DNA of 24,543 nucleotides from Trebonia sp035571275 (GTDB taxonomy: Bacteria; Actinomycetota; Actinomycetes; Streptosporangiales; Streptosporangiaceae), in contig DATMKQ010000089.1 of assembly GCA_035571275.1 (NCBI GenBank), forward strand, positions 1 through 24,543, read 5' to 3'. This document shows positions 1 to 7,132 of the stretch, piece after piece. Positions within the stretch are counted from its first letter, which is position 1. The number at the start of each line of letters is the position of its first letter. A model generated the notes under the pieces. It saw only the letters and a list, made by a program, of their open reading frames with translations, did no database searches and was not told the origin of the DNA. The translations under genes and the position numbers were made by a program.

Positions 1-239
1 TCGCCGTCGATCGCTGCTGCTGCGTCGTCCTCCGCGACCTCGTATCCCTCGATGCTGTTGGAGCCCCGAATGTTGCGTGCCAGCGCGGATCGCCGCAGGC
101 CGCCTTCCCACCGCCGCGGAGTGCGCAAGACATTGCGGAGGTCCTTCCGCATCTGGTGGATCTCACCGAGCACTACCTCGTCCTCGCTTGTCAGCGAAGG
201 CGCGGTGTATAGAACCGGATGAGGGGATGTTGCATTCAT
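1..239 (-). CDS. Fic family protein, N-terminal part (runs off the window)
   Basis: Reading leftwards from the ATG at 239-237 gives about 79 residues beginning MNATSPHPVLYTAPSLTSED and still open at base 1. The segment RNIRGSNSIEGYEVAEDD near residues 54-71, followed by AAAAIDGE, matches the N-terminal helical region of a common actinobacterial Fic protein class, in which a GSNSIEGY stretch precedes the catalytic Fic domain. Fic proteins usually transfer AMP or another nucleotide-derived group onto a target protein. The catalytic HPFxxGNGR loop would lie beyond the window edge, so activity cannot be judged. Other ATGs at 243 and 247 are in different frames. The upstream region is comparatively AT-rich (about 240-290) and could hold its promoter. 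The family call rests on recalled motif similarity. Confidence 0.72.
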   Translation of the reverse strand, partial: MNATSPHPVLYTAPSLTSEDEVVLGEIHQMRKDLRNVLRTPRRWEGGLRRSALARNIRGSNSIEGYEVAEDDAAAAIDG

Positions 240-542
240 GCATCCATGTTAGCCGACGGATGACTACTTAAAGCTATCATTACATCATCCCGGCCCACTC
301 GTGGCCGAGGACAAGGCCGGCCGCCTTGCAGCGTGCTGGTCGCGGCGATGCGAGAACCACCATCCGTTCGGTCAGAATCAGGTGAGCATCTTCGACGGGC
401 TAGCCGGACGGAGGGGGCGATGACCGAAGAGGTAGCAGGCGGCCCAGACAAGAGCGGGGGACGTCACCGGTGCCAGGCGACCAGTCGCCAGCGCTCGACG
501 ACACGCATGCGGCACACCCTAGATTTTTCCGCGCCCCTGATG
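240..542. other. intergenic region without a supported gene
   Basis: About 300 bases between the Fic-like gene and the regulator gene, both on the - strand. The AT-rich part at 240-290 may contain the Fic promoter. A perfect 6-bp inverted repeat with a 2-base centre lies at 476-489 (GGCGAC/GTCGCC). A + strand ATG at 420 has a purine-rich GGAGGGGG stretch upstream, but its frame runs antisense through the following two genes and matches nothing recognised. No RNA gene was seen. Confidence 0.5.
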
Positions 543-878
543 CTATTCCGACCGGGGGACAAGGACAGGGCGTCCTGGGGTGCTGGCGGAGAGCGCCTCC
601 TCCAGCTGGGCCAGCCAGGCCAGGTGACCTTCCAGCGACTGGCGGCCTTCCGCGGTGAGCCGGAACCACGTGCGCGGTCGCCGGCCGACCGCGCCCTTGC
701 GGACTTCGACGTACCCGGCGTCTTCGAGCACGCGGGACTGCTTCGACAGCACCGAGTCGCTGATCCCAGCCGCATCACGCAGCGCGGCGAACTCGACCCA
801 GTCCGCGCCTGCCGCCAGCAGCCCGCAGATCGACAACCGGGTGATCGGGTGAATGAGCGGGTCCGGCTTGGCGGTCAC
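543..878 (-). CDS. winged-helix transcriptional regulator (MarR/HTH_34-like)
   Basis: A 111-residue protein from the GTG at 878-876, starting VTAKPDPLIHPITRLSICGL. Residues about 10-85 form a winged helix: a first helix (ITRLSICGLLAAG), a recognition region (DAAGISDSVLSKQSRVLEDAG) and a wing ending PRTWFRLTAEGRQSLEGHL. This is the pattern of the small winged-helix 'transcriptional regulator' family (PF13601-like), which usually binds DNA as a dimer. Its start overlaps the stop of the upstream membrane-protein gene by 4 bases (GTGA, 875-878), so the two are translationally coupled. The 32-bp palindrome in the shared promoter is the natural candidate operator, which would make this an autoregulated pair. 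The ligand is unknown. Confidence 0.85.
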   Translation of the reverse strand: MTAKPDPLIHPITRLSICGLLAAGADWVEFAALRDAAGISDSVLSKQSRVLEDAGYVEVRKGAVGRRPRTWFRLTAEGRQSLEGHLAWLAQLEEALSASTPGRPVLVPRSE

Positions 879-1378
879 GCCGCCCCCCCGCCGCCTCGCA
901 GGTCTTGGCGGATCGCCCGCAGCAGTGCCTGCTGGGCCGCCACCTCCGCCGCGACGGCGAGAGCCGCGACTCCGATCGCGGCCACGGGCAGGCCGTGGCG
1001 GATCAGGGCGGCCTCGGTCCCGACGGCGGCGAAGCTCACCACGGCGATCGCTATCCCTGCGGGACGGCCCGGGCGATAGTAAAAGAGGCCGTCTCGAAGC
1101 ACGCGGAGGGGTCGCGGGCCCGCCTTTATGCCGGTCGCCCGCGTCAGACCCCACTGCAGCAGGAAGCACACTGCCACTGCGGGGACCAGGATGGCCCAGG
1201 TGCTGACCGATCTGGGGGACGAGAAAGACCGCGAGCTGAAGGGGCCCGCGAAGAACAGGGCCCACACGATGGCGACACCGGGCAGGTACCACCACGGCGG
1301 CCGCATCCGGTCCGCCAGCCGACTCCGCTGCACCCGCAGCAACTCCAGCGCTGCCGGGTCCCTTGCCACATCGGGCAT
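875..1378 (-). CDS. small integral membrane protein, partner of the winged-helix regulator
   Basis: A 167-residue protein from the ATG at 1378-1376, with a good GGAGGAG ribosome-binding site 5 bases upstream. It begins MPDVARDPAALELLRVQRSR. After a basic, polar head of about 30 residues come four probable membrane segments: around 31-50 (WYLPGVAIVWALFFAGPF), 60-78 (TWAILVPAVAVCFLLQWG), 105-122 (AGIAIAVVSFAAVGTEAA) and 128-146 (GLPVAAIGVAALAVAAEV). The C-terminus is Gly/Ala rich. No catalytic motif was recognised. Pairing of a short winged-helix regulator with a small multi-spanning protein of this kind is common in actinobacteria, but the function is not established. Calling it a transporter or sensor would be speculation. 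Confidence 0.8.
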   Translation of the reverse strand: MPDVARDPAALELLRVQRSRLADRMRPPWWYLPGVAIVWALFFAGPFSSRSFSSPRSVSTWAILVPAVAVCFLLQWGLTRATGIKAGPRPLRVLRDGLFYYRPGRPAGIAIAVVSFAAVGTEAALIRHGLPVAAIGVAALAVAAEVAAQQALLRAIRQDLRGGGGAA

Positions 1379-1390
1379 TGAGGCTCCTCC

Positions 1391-1422
1391 GTCATGTGCT
1401 TTCCAATAGGAAAGTACATGAC
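1391..1422 (-). promoter_or_regulatory. 32-bp near-perfect palindrome, probable operator
   Basis: The 14-base arms GTCATGTGCTTTCC and GGAAAGTACATGAC flank the centre AATA and pair at 13 of 14 positions. The palindrome lies directly upstream of the ribosome-binding site of the membrane protein/regulator pair and overlaps the predicted -10 box and transcription start. A dimeric regulator bound here would block RNA polymerase. The symmetry is seen directly; assigning it to the regulator at 543-878 is inference. Confidence 0.7.
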
Positions 1423-1439
1423 AGTCCCGCGCCTGGCAA
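1411..1439 (-). promoter_or_regulatory. predicted promoter of the membrane protein/regulator pair
   Basis: On the - strand, TTGCCA (1439-1434) and TACTTT (1416-1411) are separated by exactly 17 bases. This resembles a vegetative sigma-70-type promoter with a good -35 and a moderate -10 box. Transcription would start near 1404, inside the palindrome, leaving a leader of about 25 bases before the ATG at 1378. Confidence 0.5.
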
Positions 1440-1748
1440 GCCCGGCCCGGCCAGCAGCCGCGCGAGCCGGGTCGTGATGCGGCGGTGGCCTCAGGTGACG
1501 CCCGGCGGTACCTCAAAGCTGTAGTTCGATGCTTTGTGCCGCCGGATATCGCTTCTGGTGGTGCGGGGTGCGGTGATGGTGGTTCGCAGCCGCAACCGCC
1601 GAGCGGGTCGTACCGGGTTTCTGTGTACGCCGGAACCGACCCGCTCACCAAGCGGCCAATCCGCATCAGGACCACGGTGAAGGGCGAGGCCAAGATCGAA
1701 CTTGGCTGGCCGCTTATAGGCCATACCGGCCATCGGTGGCCTCCATCA
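1423..1748. other. intergenic region containing the integrase relic
   Basis: The stretch between the regulator-pair promoter and the FAD-oxidoreductase stop codon contains no intact gene. Its recognisable contents are the -35 box at 1434-1439 and the integrase remnant at about 1576-1710. No tRNA, att-like duplication or insertion-sequence end was identified. Confidence 0.5.
1576..1710 (+). pseudogene. remnant of a tyrosine recombinase (integrase) N-terminus
   Basis: In one + strand frame, bases 1599-1706 encode PSGSYRVSVYAGTDPLTKRP followed by IRIRTTVKGEAKIELG. This resembles the N-terminal arm-type DNA-binding domain of actinobacterial phage-type integrases (typically ...SGSYRVRVYAGxDPLTG... 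ending in xIELGRLL). The natural start may be the ATG at 1576 (MVVRSRNRR), which is one frame away and would need a frameshift near 1600 to join. After ELG the similarity stops, and the sequence continues antisense into the FAD-oxidoreductase gene, so the core-binding and catalytic domains are gone. It is a relic of an integrated element, not a working gene. The family call is from recalled motifs. Confidence 0.6.
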
Positions 1749-3161
1749 CTAGGAGAGCAGCTCGAGGAGGCGCTGGCGGTCGGGACCAGGGAAAGGCGGC
1801 GGCGCCTTGTGACCCCACTGCTCGATTGTGTCCGCGACATTCGGACGCTGCACCACTTCCTGCGGCAGAGCGAGACACAGATGGGTCTCCAGGAAGGCGC
1901 GGAAGACGTCGGCGTCGTACGCCGCCGCACTGATCAGGCGGGTCATCATCGAGTCGGGCGGTGTCCATTTACAGCCCTCCCGTAGAGCGCTCATTTCGGC
2001 TAGCCGGACACGGTCGGCACGGATCTGGTTCCGAACGAACGGGGCTACCTGCTGCTCGGTGCCCTCATCCCAGGCCCGAACAAACCCAGCCGGGTCACCG
2101 AGATGATCCCGGACAGCGCGCCGGAGCAGCTGCGCATGGATCATTCCGACGCTGATCCCGCGGCCAGCCGACGGGTTGGTGCAGGCCCAGGCGTCACCGA
2201 CGGCGGCGAACCCAGTCGCGACCGGGCGGTCGCCGACGACGAAGCGGCGGTAGCGGTCCAGGATGCCTGCCATCGGCAGCACGTCGGTGATCGGCCGGCC
2301 ATCGAGCCAGTGTGCGTGCAGCGGACACGCGCTGATCACGTGCGTGAAGCGCTCGGCGTCGCGCAGCGCCTTGAGTGCCGCGTCTCCGCTGGACGAGACA
2401 ACCGTCACGGACCATGTGTTGTTGTCGCCGTCGAGGGCGACAACCGACATCGTGCCGAGCGGCGTGTTCGGGGGGCTAAGCCGAGCGGGCCGGGCCGGCC
2501 CGGTGAAGTACCGCGTGTAGTAGGCGAACCCGCTATCTTCGGCCTCCGTGTGCGGCGGCCGGGCGCCGAGAGCGATCAGCAGTTCCGGGCCGCGCGACCG
2601 TCGGCCCATCGCGTCGACGACCAGATCGGAGCGCAACTCTTTCCCGGTGGAGGTGCGCACGCCAGCCACATGCGGAATGCCGGGGATCGCGGGCGGGCCC
2701 GCGGTCAATTCGGTCGCTCGCACGCCGCGGCGGATGACCACACCGGGCTGCTCCTCCGCCGCCGCGGCGATCACGGATTCGATCACCGGGCGACGGCCGG
2801 TCACCAGCCGGAACGCCTCATCCCCCGGGCGCGGGCTGCGATCGGGCAGGCTCGGCGGGAGAAACCCGCCCTGGGCAGGCGCTCCCAGGGGGTCGATCCG
2901 CGCGCAGCCCACCGCGACCAGTCGCCCGGTTATGCCGGGCAGTTCTGCGTCCCAGATCTGCCGGATCCGTGGGAAGAGATAGTGCGGCTGGCGGAACTGG
3001 ACGACGCCCTTACGCGCCCATGACTCCCAGGCCTCACTGGGCGTGGCCGGCGCACATCCCGGATCGGCCTCCAGCACCGTGACCTCGTGTCCGTCCCGCG
3101 CCAGCATGGTCGCGGCGGACAGGCCGATGACACCGCCCCCGCAGATTACGATCGATCCCAC
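1749..3161 (-). CDS. FAD-dependent oxidoreductase (group A flavin-monooxygenase fold)
   Basis: The GTG at 3161-3159 is preferred because it follows a GGGGAGG ribosome-binding site by 8 bases and starts just before the dinucleotide-binding strand (VGSIVICGGGVIGLSAATML); the protein is 470 residues. The Rossmann motif GGGVIGL is at 8-14, with the ribose-binding acid E31 at the strand end. A second FAD region, VVDAMGRRSR, lies near 181-190. The ribityl-binding GD motif, AVGDAWACTNPSAGRGISVG, lies near 320-339. These are features of the p-hydroxybenzoate-hydroxylase-like/geranylgeranyl-reductase-like superfamily. The segment GFAYYTRYF is characteristic of a common actinobacterial subgroup without a fixed substrate. 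It diverges from a LuxR-type gene, which is its likely regulator. Substrate unknown. Confidence 0.85.
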   Translation of the reverse strand: MGSIVICGGGVIGLSAATMLARDGHEVTVLEADPGCAPATPSEAWESWARKGVVQFRQPHYLFPRIRQIWDAELPGITGRLVAVGCARIDPLGAPAQGGFLPPSLPDRSPRPGDEAFRLVTGRRPVIESVIAAAAEEQPGVVIRRGVRATELTAGPPAIPGIPHVAGVRTSTGKELRSDLVVDAMGRRSRGPELLIALGARPPHTEAEDSGFAYYTRYFTGPARPARLSPPNTPLGTMSVVALDGDNNTWSVTVVSSSGDAALKALRDAERFTHVISACPLHAHWLDGRPITDVLPMAGILDRYRRFVVGDRPVATGFAAVGDAWACTNPSAGRGISVGMIHAQLLRRAVRDHLGDPAGFVRAWDEGTEQQVAPFVRNQIRADRVRLAEMSALREGCKWTPPDSMMTRLISAAAYDADVFRAFLETHLCLALPQEVVQRPNVADTIEQWGHKAPPPFPGPDRQRLLELLS

Positions 3162-3219
3162 GGCAGTCACCTCCCCGCGTGCCGCTATCGAAGCCAGTTT
3201 GTACAGGCCCGGTGTCATG

Positions 3220-3249
3220 CCGGCCATACGACGTTCCGCGTATGTCCGG
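3220..3249. promoter_or_regulatory. 30-bp palindrome between divergent oxidoreductase and LuxR genes
   Basis: The 11-base arms CCGGCCATACG (3220-3230) and CGTATGTCCGG (3239-3249) pair at 10 of 11 positions around an 8-base centre. It sits in the 125-bp divergent intergenic space, 37 bases before the LuxR ATG and about 58 bases before the oxidoreductase GTG. This is a typical place for a dimeric LuxR-type regulator to control both directions. The symmetry is observed; the binding protein is inferred. Confidence 0.6.
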
Positions 3250-3286
3250 TCCGCGGCGGCCGGAGGTAGCCTGACAAGGGGGTGTT

Positions 3287-4084
3287 ATGACAGCTTCGGT
3301 AGCGCCCAGCGAACGGGACCTGCGCACTCTGGCCGGAATGGTCAGCGACTACCGTTCCGACCTTCCGGCGCAGGGACTGCCGATGTCCCTGCTGAGTGAT
3401 CTCATGAGTCAGATCCGCTGCGATGTCATCTCGTTCGAGGGCTTCGACAGTGACCGGCAGGTAACATGGTTCGTCGAGGCGATTCCCGCTCACGACGGTG
3501 CCTTGGACGAGGTATTCGAGCCAGTCCACTGGAAGCATTACTGGGACTGCAAACCCTGCAGCTACCCAGACCGCACTGGCGATCTGCGCTCCATCATCAA
3601 GATTGCGGATTTTTACTCAGCCCGGCAATGGCACAGCACCGGCATGTACTGCGATCTGTACCGGCCGAAGGGCCGCGAGCATGAGCTGATGCTGTCCCTG
3701 CCCGTCGGCTCCGGCAGGATTCACGGTTCCTGCAGGGGGCCCGGCCCCAGACGGCCTCCCGGTCCGGGCCGGACTCTGCGGATGTTCCTGTTCCGCGGAC
3801 CCGGCCGTGACTTCTCTGAGGTGGACCGCGCGCTGCTGACACTGCTGCGCCCGCACCTGCATGAGGCCTACCTCGATACCGAACGCCGCCATCGGGCCGA
3901 CCTCACTCCGCGGCAATGGCAGTTGCTGGACCTGGTTGCCGACGGCTATACCAACACTCAGGTCGCCCGGCGGCTCGACGTATCCGAGGGAACTGTCCGC
4001 AAGCACCTGGAAAACATCTACAACCGGCTGCAGGTCTCCAGCCGTACCGCCGCTGTCACCCGCGCCTTCCCAGACCGGAGCTGA
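3287..4084 (+). CDS. LuxR-family transcriptional regulator
   Basis: The 265-residue protein starts at an ATG preceded by an AAGGGGG ribosome-binding site. Residues about 205-262 form the LuxR/GerE helix-turn-helix: LTPRQWQLLDLVADGYTNTQ, then VARRLDVSEGTVRKHLENIY and NRLQVSSRTAAV. The approximately 200 residues before it lack an obvious receiver-domain phosphorylation site (no conserved DD/D/K pattern). They resemble the uncharacterised GAF-like sensing regions seen in many actinobacterial single-component LuxR proteins. A Gly/Pro/Arg-rich insert around 143-163 (SGRIHGSCRGPGPRRPPGPG) looks like a linker. It is divergent from the FAD oxidoreductase, and the palindrome between them suggests local control. 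The signal is unknown. Confidence 0.87.
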   Translation: MTASVAPSERDLRTLAGMVSDYRSDLPAQGLPMSLLSDLMSQIRCDVISFEGFDSDRQVTWFVEAIPAHDGALDEVFEPVHWKHYWDCKPCSYPDRTGDLRSIIKIADFYSARQWHSTGMYCDLYRPKGREHELMLSLPVGSGRIHGSCRGPGPRRPPGPGRTLRMFLFRGPGRDFSEVDRALLTLLRPHLHEAYLDTERRHRADLTPRQWQLLDLVADGYTNTQVARRLDVSEGTVRKHLENIYNRLQVSSRTAAVTRAFPDRS

Positions 4085-4085
4085 T

Positions 4086-4184
4086 ATGCCTAAGTTCCTG
4101 ATCCCCGTTGGGACCGTCGCGGTCACTAATGGCGGCCCGCCGCGGCACCTACTTTCAGTAATCCCCACCATTAGAGATCTTTAG
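4086..4184 (+). CDS. possible 32-residue peptide gene downstream of the LuxR gene
   Basis: An ATG one base after the LuxR stop codon (TGA-T-ATG) opens a frame of 32 codons ending TAG at 4182-4184. A GGAG ribosome-binding motif lies 5 bases upstream, at the end of the LuxR reading frame, so translation could be coupled. The peptide begins MPKFLIPVGTVAVTNGGPPR and ends LLSVIPTIRDL. It is hydrophobic with a GG-PP turn in the middle. No family is recognised. It could be a chance frame, a small regulator or a peptide precursor. No RiPP-modifying enzyme is evident next to it. Confidence 0.35.
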   Translation: MPKFLIPVGTVAVTNGGPPRHLLSVIPTIRDL

Positions 4185-4261
4185 CGCAGAGGAAACGACC
4201 GCGGCGGCGCGGCCTGCAGGAGCACGCACAGGCTAGAAAACCTTCCGGTGCACGTTCTCGG

Positions 4262-4870
4262 CTATGTGATCAACTGCGGCTCTATCCGCCTTCTCCTGCG
4301 AGTCAATCTCGGCGTCCGCTCATCGTCGCTGCCGTGCTTGCACGTCAGCGAAGGCTTCCTGGCCAGCACCGGCCGCGCGTGCTCGATTTCTAGCAGGGCG
4401 CGCTTGCGGTCCAGGCCGCCCGCGTAGCCGGTGAGCTTGCCCGTGCTGCCTATCACCCGGTGGCAGGGGATCACGATGCAGAGCGGGTTGCGGCCCACAG
4501 CCGCGCCGACGTCCCGCGGGTCAATCCCGGCCCCCAGGCTGCGCGCGAGGTCGCCGTAGGTGGTCGTCTGCCCGTAGGGCACACCACTGATCAGCTCCCA
4601 CACCCGGCGGTCGAATTCGATGCCCTTGACCTGCACGGGTAGCTCGAATACGGCCCGGTCCCCCGCCAGGTACTCGCCAAGCTGGCGCTCGACGTCCTCG
4701 AACCCGTCATCGGCGCGGGGGCCGAAGGCCGTCCGGTCGGGTCTGGGCCAGTGCCGGGGAAAATACAGTCCGGTCAGAGTCCCGTCCTCCTGGACGACCG
4801 TCACCTGTCCCAAGCGCGTTGCGAGCACCGTGTGCGTGGCACCCGGAGCTCCGCCTGCCGTCACCGTCAC
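4262..4870 (-). CDS. ogt: methylated-DNA--[protein]-cysteine S-methyltransferase
   Basis: This is a suicide DNA-repair protein that moves the alkyl group from O6-alkylguanine to its own cysteine. The 202-residue protein starts at the GTG 4870-4868, after a GGAAG ribosome-binding motif. An Ogt-like N-terminal ribonuclease-like region occupies about 10-82. The C-terminal domain follows from FDRRVWELISGVPYGQTTTY, with the DNA-binding helix (DVGAAVGRNP) and the active-site motif IPCHRVI carrying Cys136. The GYAGGLDRKRALLEIE segment after it is the usual family end. The last 35 or so residues (rich in Arg, ending RRRRRIEPQLIT) are an extension beyond the usual 165-180 residues. It lies 72 bases after the glycosyltransferase gene on the same strand and may be cotranscribed. 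Confidence 0.95.
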   Translation of the reverse strand: MTVTAGGAPGATHTVLATRLGQVTVVQEDGTLTGLYFPRHWPRPDRTAFGPRADDGFEDVERQLGEYLAGDRAVFELPVQVKGIEFDRRVWELISGVPYGQTTTYGDLARSLGAGIDPRDVGAAVGRNPLCIVIPCHRVIGSTGKLTGYAGGLDRKRALLEIEHARPVLARKPSLTCKHGSDDERTPRLTRRRRRIEPQLIT

Positions 4871-4942
4871 TGTCTGCTTCCTTCCGTCGCTACATCAAGC
4901 AGACGCACGGGCAGGGCTGAACGTGAGACTCCGCTCGCTGGG

Positions 4943-6883
4943 TCAGCCGGCCGGCTGAACGGTGGTGCCGATCGGCTGGGCGGTCGGGAGTCCGCAGCTG
5001 AAATACGCGTACGGGACCGGGCGGCGGTTGGGGGGCGGGGGCTCCATAGTGCAGTGCGACTCGATCCACAGCACCCGCGGGTCCGAGCCCGGGGGTGATA
5101 CAGGCAGTATGAATAGCCGCACGTAGCCGCGGCTGATGTCGGCCTGTAGCGCGGCCAGCGTCGGGGCCGGCACGTTGCCGAGGTAGCCGCCGATCGGCAG
5201 CACCTCCCTGCCGCTGTACAAGATGTAGGTCTGCGCCAAGCCTGACGTGTCGGTGCCGAGCAGGGCATCACCGGGTGGCGTGTGGAGCGCTAGCCGCTGG
5301 GCCGCCGTGGTGATGGCGGGCGCGGCGGCGGCCAGGAGCTGGTTATGGTGCGCGGTCGTCGACGACTCGAACGGGCTGTCAAACGGGCCTAGCCCGCCGA
5401 TGACGCCGTTCACGGACGCCGCCGTGGGCAGCAGGAGCATGGCGGCACCGGCGAATGCGACCATGCTCACCTGCCCGGCGTTGCCTGACGCACGCAGCAG
5501 CAGCTGGGCGATGGCGGCCGCCGCCACGATCAGCGCCACCGCCGTGAGCACGACCGGGCCGGATGCCATTCCGGACATCAGGTAGGCGCCGTAGCCGGCG
5601 CAGCCGAGCACCGTCGCGGCGATGATCAGCCGCACTCTGGCCGGCCAGGGGCCGGGTCCGCACGCGGCGATGCCGGTGCCGCCCAGCGCGGCGACGGCGG
5701 GGACGAGCGCCGCGACGTAGTACGAGTTGATGAACGTACCGGTGCTGAAGAAGACGGCGAGGACCAGCAACCAGCCTCCCCACAGGACGACGGCGGCGCG
5801 CAGCGGGTCGCGCCTGCCCTGGCGGCGCCGGGAGATGAGCGCGCCGAGCGCGCCGGCGACGGCCGTCGGCAGCAGCCAGCCGCCGTCGGCCGCGAACGGC
5901 CCGGCCAGCAGCCGGTGCCAGCTGGCCTTGATGCCAAAGGTCTCGGCGTTGAGCAACTGCCCGCTCTCTTTGGCCGCGATCAAAAGCGGTGATGGCGGCC
6001 CGGCGAGGGTCGCCCAGTTCCCTGTGAGGCGGCCCAGCCCGTTGTAGTCGAAGACCTGCGTGTACACCGAATCGTTCGCACTGCCGTCCACGTAGGGCCG
6101 GTCTTGGGACGGGACCAGCGAGACCGCCGTCATCCAGGACAGCGAGACCACGACGGTGACCAGTCCGGCCAAAGCGACGTGCGCGCACCGGGTGCGCAGC
6201 CGCGCGGCTGGCGCGGCGAGCAGGTAGGCGGCGGCCAGCGCGGGCAGCGCCAGCCAGGCCTGGATCATCTTCGTCTGGAACGCCAGGCCGACCCAGACGC
6301 CGGCGAGCAGCAGCTGCCGCAGCGACCCGGTGAGCAGCGCGGCGGACGTGGCGTCGGCGGCGAGCACGAGCAGCAGGATCAGCATCGAGTCCGACACGTT
6401 GCCGCGGCTCAGCAGCACGGTGATGGGCGTGACGGCGAGCACGACCGCGGCGGTCAGGCCGGCCGCGGGGCCGGCCAGTCGGCGGACCGCCCGGTACAGC
6501 ACCAAGATGGTGAGCACGCCCTCGACCACCTGCGGCAGGATCAGGGCCCAGATGTGAAAGCCGAAGACTCGCAGCGACAGGGCCTGCACCCAGAGCGCGC
6601 CAGGCAGCTTGTCGACGGTGACGGTCCCGGCTGGATCGAACGCTCCGAAGAGGAAGTCGTGCCAGCTTTCCGACATGCTGCGAGCCGCCGCGCCGTAGAA
6701 CGGCTCGACACTGGCCCCGGCCATTCCCCAGCCGTACGCGACCGCCGCGACGACGGCGATGGCCAGCAGCGCCGGCCGGGCCCAGACGGGCTGGTCCGCG
6801 GGCGAGCGCCACGGCGTCAGGAAGCGCCGCCAGCGAGGTTCTCCCGATGCAGGTGCTGATGCTGTCTCTGGGATAACTGCCAT
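4943..6883 (-). CDS. ArnT/PMT-like membrane glycosyltransferase (GT39/GT83-type)
   Basis: The 646-residue polytopic protein starts at the ATG 6883-6881 with an AGGTGAG motif upstream. A soluble head of about 35 residues precedes the first membrane helix (ALLAIAVVAAVAYGWGM). The first outer loop carries EPFYGAAARSMSESWHDFLF and then GTVTVDKLPGALWVQALSLR. This is the signature of the actinobacterial ArnT-like family, which normally reads ...YYAAAVxSMSxSWxxFxFG...DKPPxxLWVQALS. About 11-12 further helices follow, and the C-terminal 150 or so residues form an extracytoplasmic domain. Family members use polyprenyl-phosphate sugars to glycosylate envelope lipids, polymers or proteins outside the membrane. 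The donor and acceptor cannot be deduced here. Confidence 0.88.
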   Translation of the reverse strand: MAVIPETASAPASGEPRWRRFLTPWRSPADQPVWARPALLAIAVVAAVAYGWGMAGASVEPFYGAAARSMSESWHDFLFGAFDPAGTVTVDKLPGALWVQALSLRVFGFHIWALILPQVVEGVLTILVLYRAVRRLAGPAAGLTAAVVLAVTPITVLLSRGNVSDSMLILLLVLAADATSAALLTGSLRQLLLAGVWVGLAFQTKMIQAWLALPALAAAYLLAAPAARLRTRCAHVALAGLVTVVVSLSWMTAVSLVPSQDRPYVDGSANDSVYTQVFDYNGLGRLTGNWATLAGPPSPLLIAAKESGQLLNAETFGIKASWHRLLAGPFAADGGWLLPTAVAGALGALISRRRQGRRDPLRAAVVLWGGWLLVLAVFFSTGTFINSYYVAALVPAVAALGGTGIAACGPGPWPARVRLIIAATVLGCAGYGAYLMSGMASGPVVLTAVALIVAAAAIAQLLLRASGNAGQVSMVAFAGAAMLLLPTAASVNGVIGGLGPFDSPFESSTTAHHNQLLAAAAPAITTAAQRLALHTPPGDALLGTDTSGLAQTYILYSGREVLPIGGYLGNVPAPTLAALQADISRGYVRLFILPVSPPGSDPRVLWIESHCTMEPPPPNRRPVPYAYFSCGLPTAQPIGTTVQPAG

Positions 6884-7132
6884 TCCCGTCTCACCTGCCC
6901 GGTATCGCGACGGCGCTACTGGTTGCGCGCGACCTCACGTTCCGCGCGTCCTTGGCGTCTGCCGGGTGTGGGCGAGAGCAGAAGCATACAAGCCTCGCCG
7001 CAGCTGCTTTCGCGAAGTATCTCATTCGAAAGGGAAAGCCGTGCCCATTGTTCATTACTACCTCGGGCGCCCGGCTCACGTCTGGATCGCAGCCACCTCA
7101 GGACGCCGCGAGCGGAGCACAAAACGAGCCGA
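6884..7132. other. intergenic region upstream of the glycosyltransferase gene
   Basis: About 250 bases lie between two leftward genes. It presumably holds the promoter of the glycosyltransferase gene and the end of the catabolic transcript. Short open frames here have poor start signals and no recognisable product. No strong hairpin followed by a T-run was found. Confidence 0.4.

Noticed and set aside
333..1079. Long + strand open frame with an internal ATG at 420 and a purine-rich stretch before it
   Set aside because: It runs antisense to the regulator and membrane-protein genes, which have clear motifs and coupling. Its translation is Arg/Pro-rich and resembles no family.
875..1930. 351-codon - strand frame extending the small membrane protein upstream
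   Set aside because: The ATG at 1378 has a strong ribosome-binding site, promoter and operator directly upstream. The extension would cross the promoter and the integrase relic and has no recognisable sequence.
5379..6812. 477-codon - strand frame within the glycosyltransferase gene
   Set aside because: It is an out-of-frame shadow, Arg/Ala-rich without membrane pattern, while the other frame has clear family motifs.
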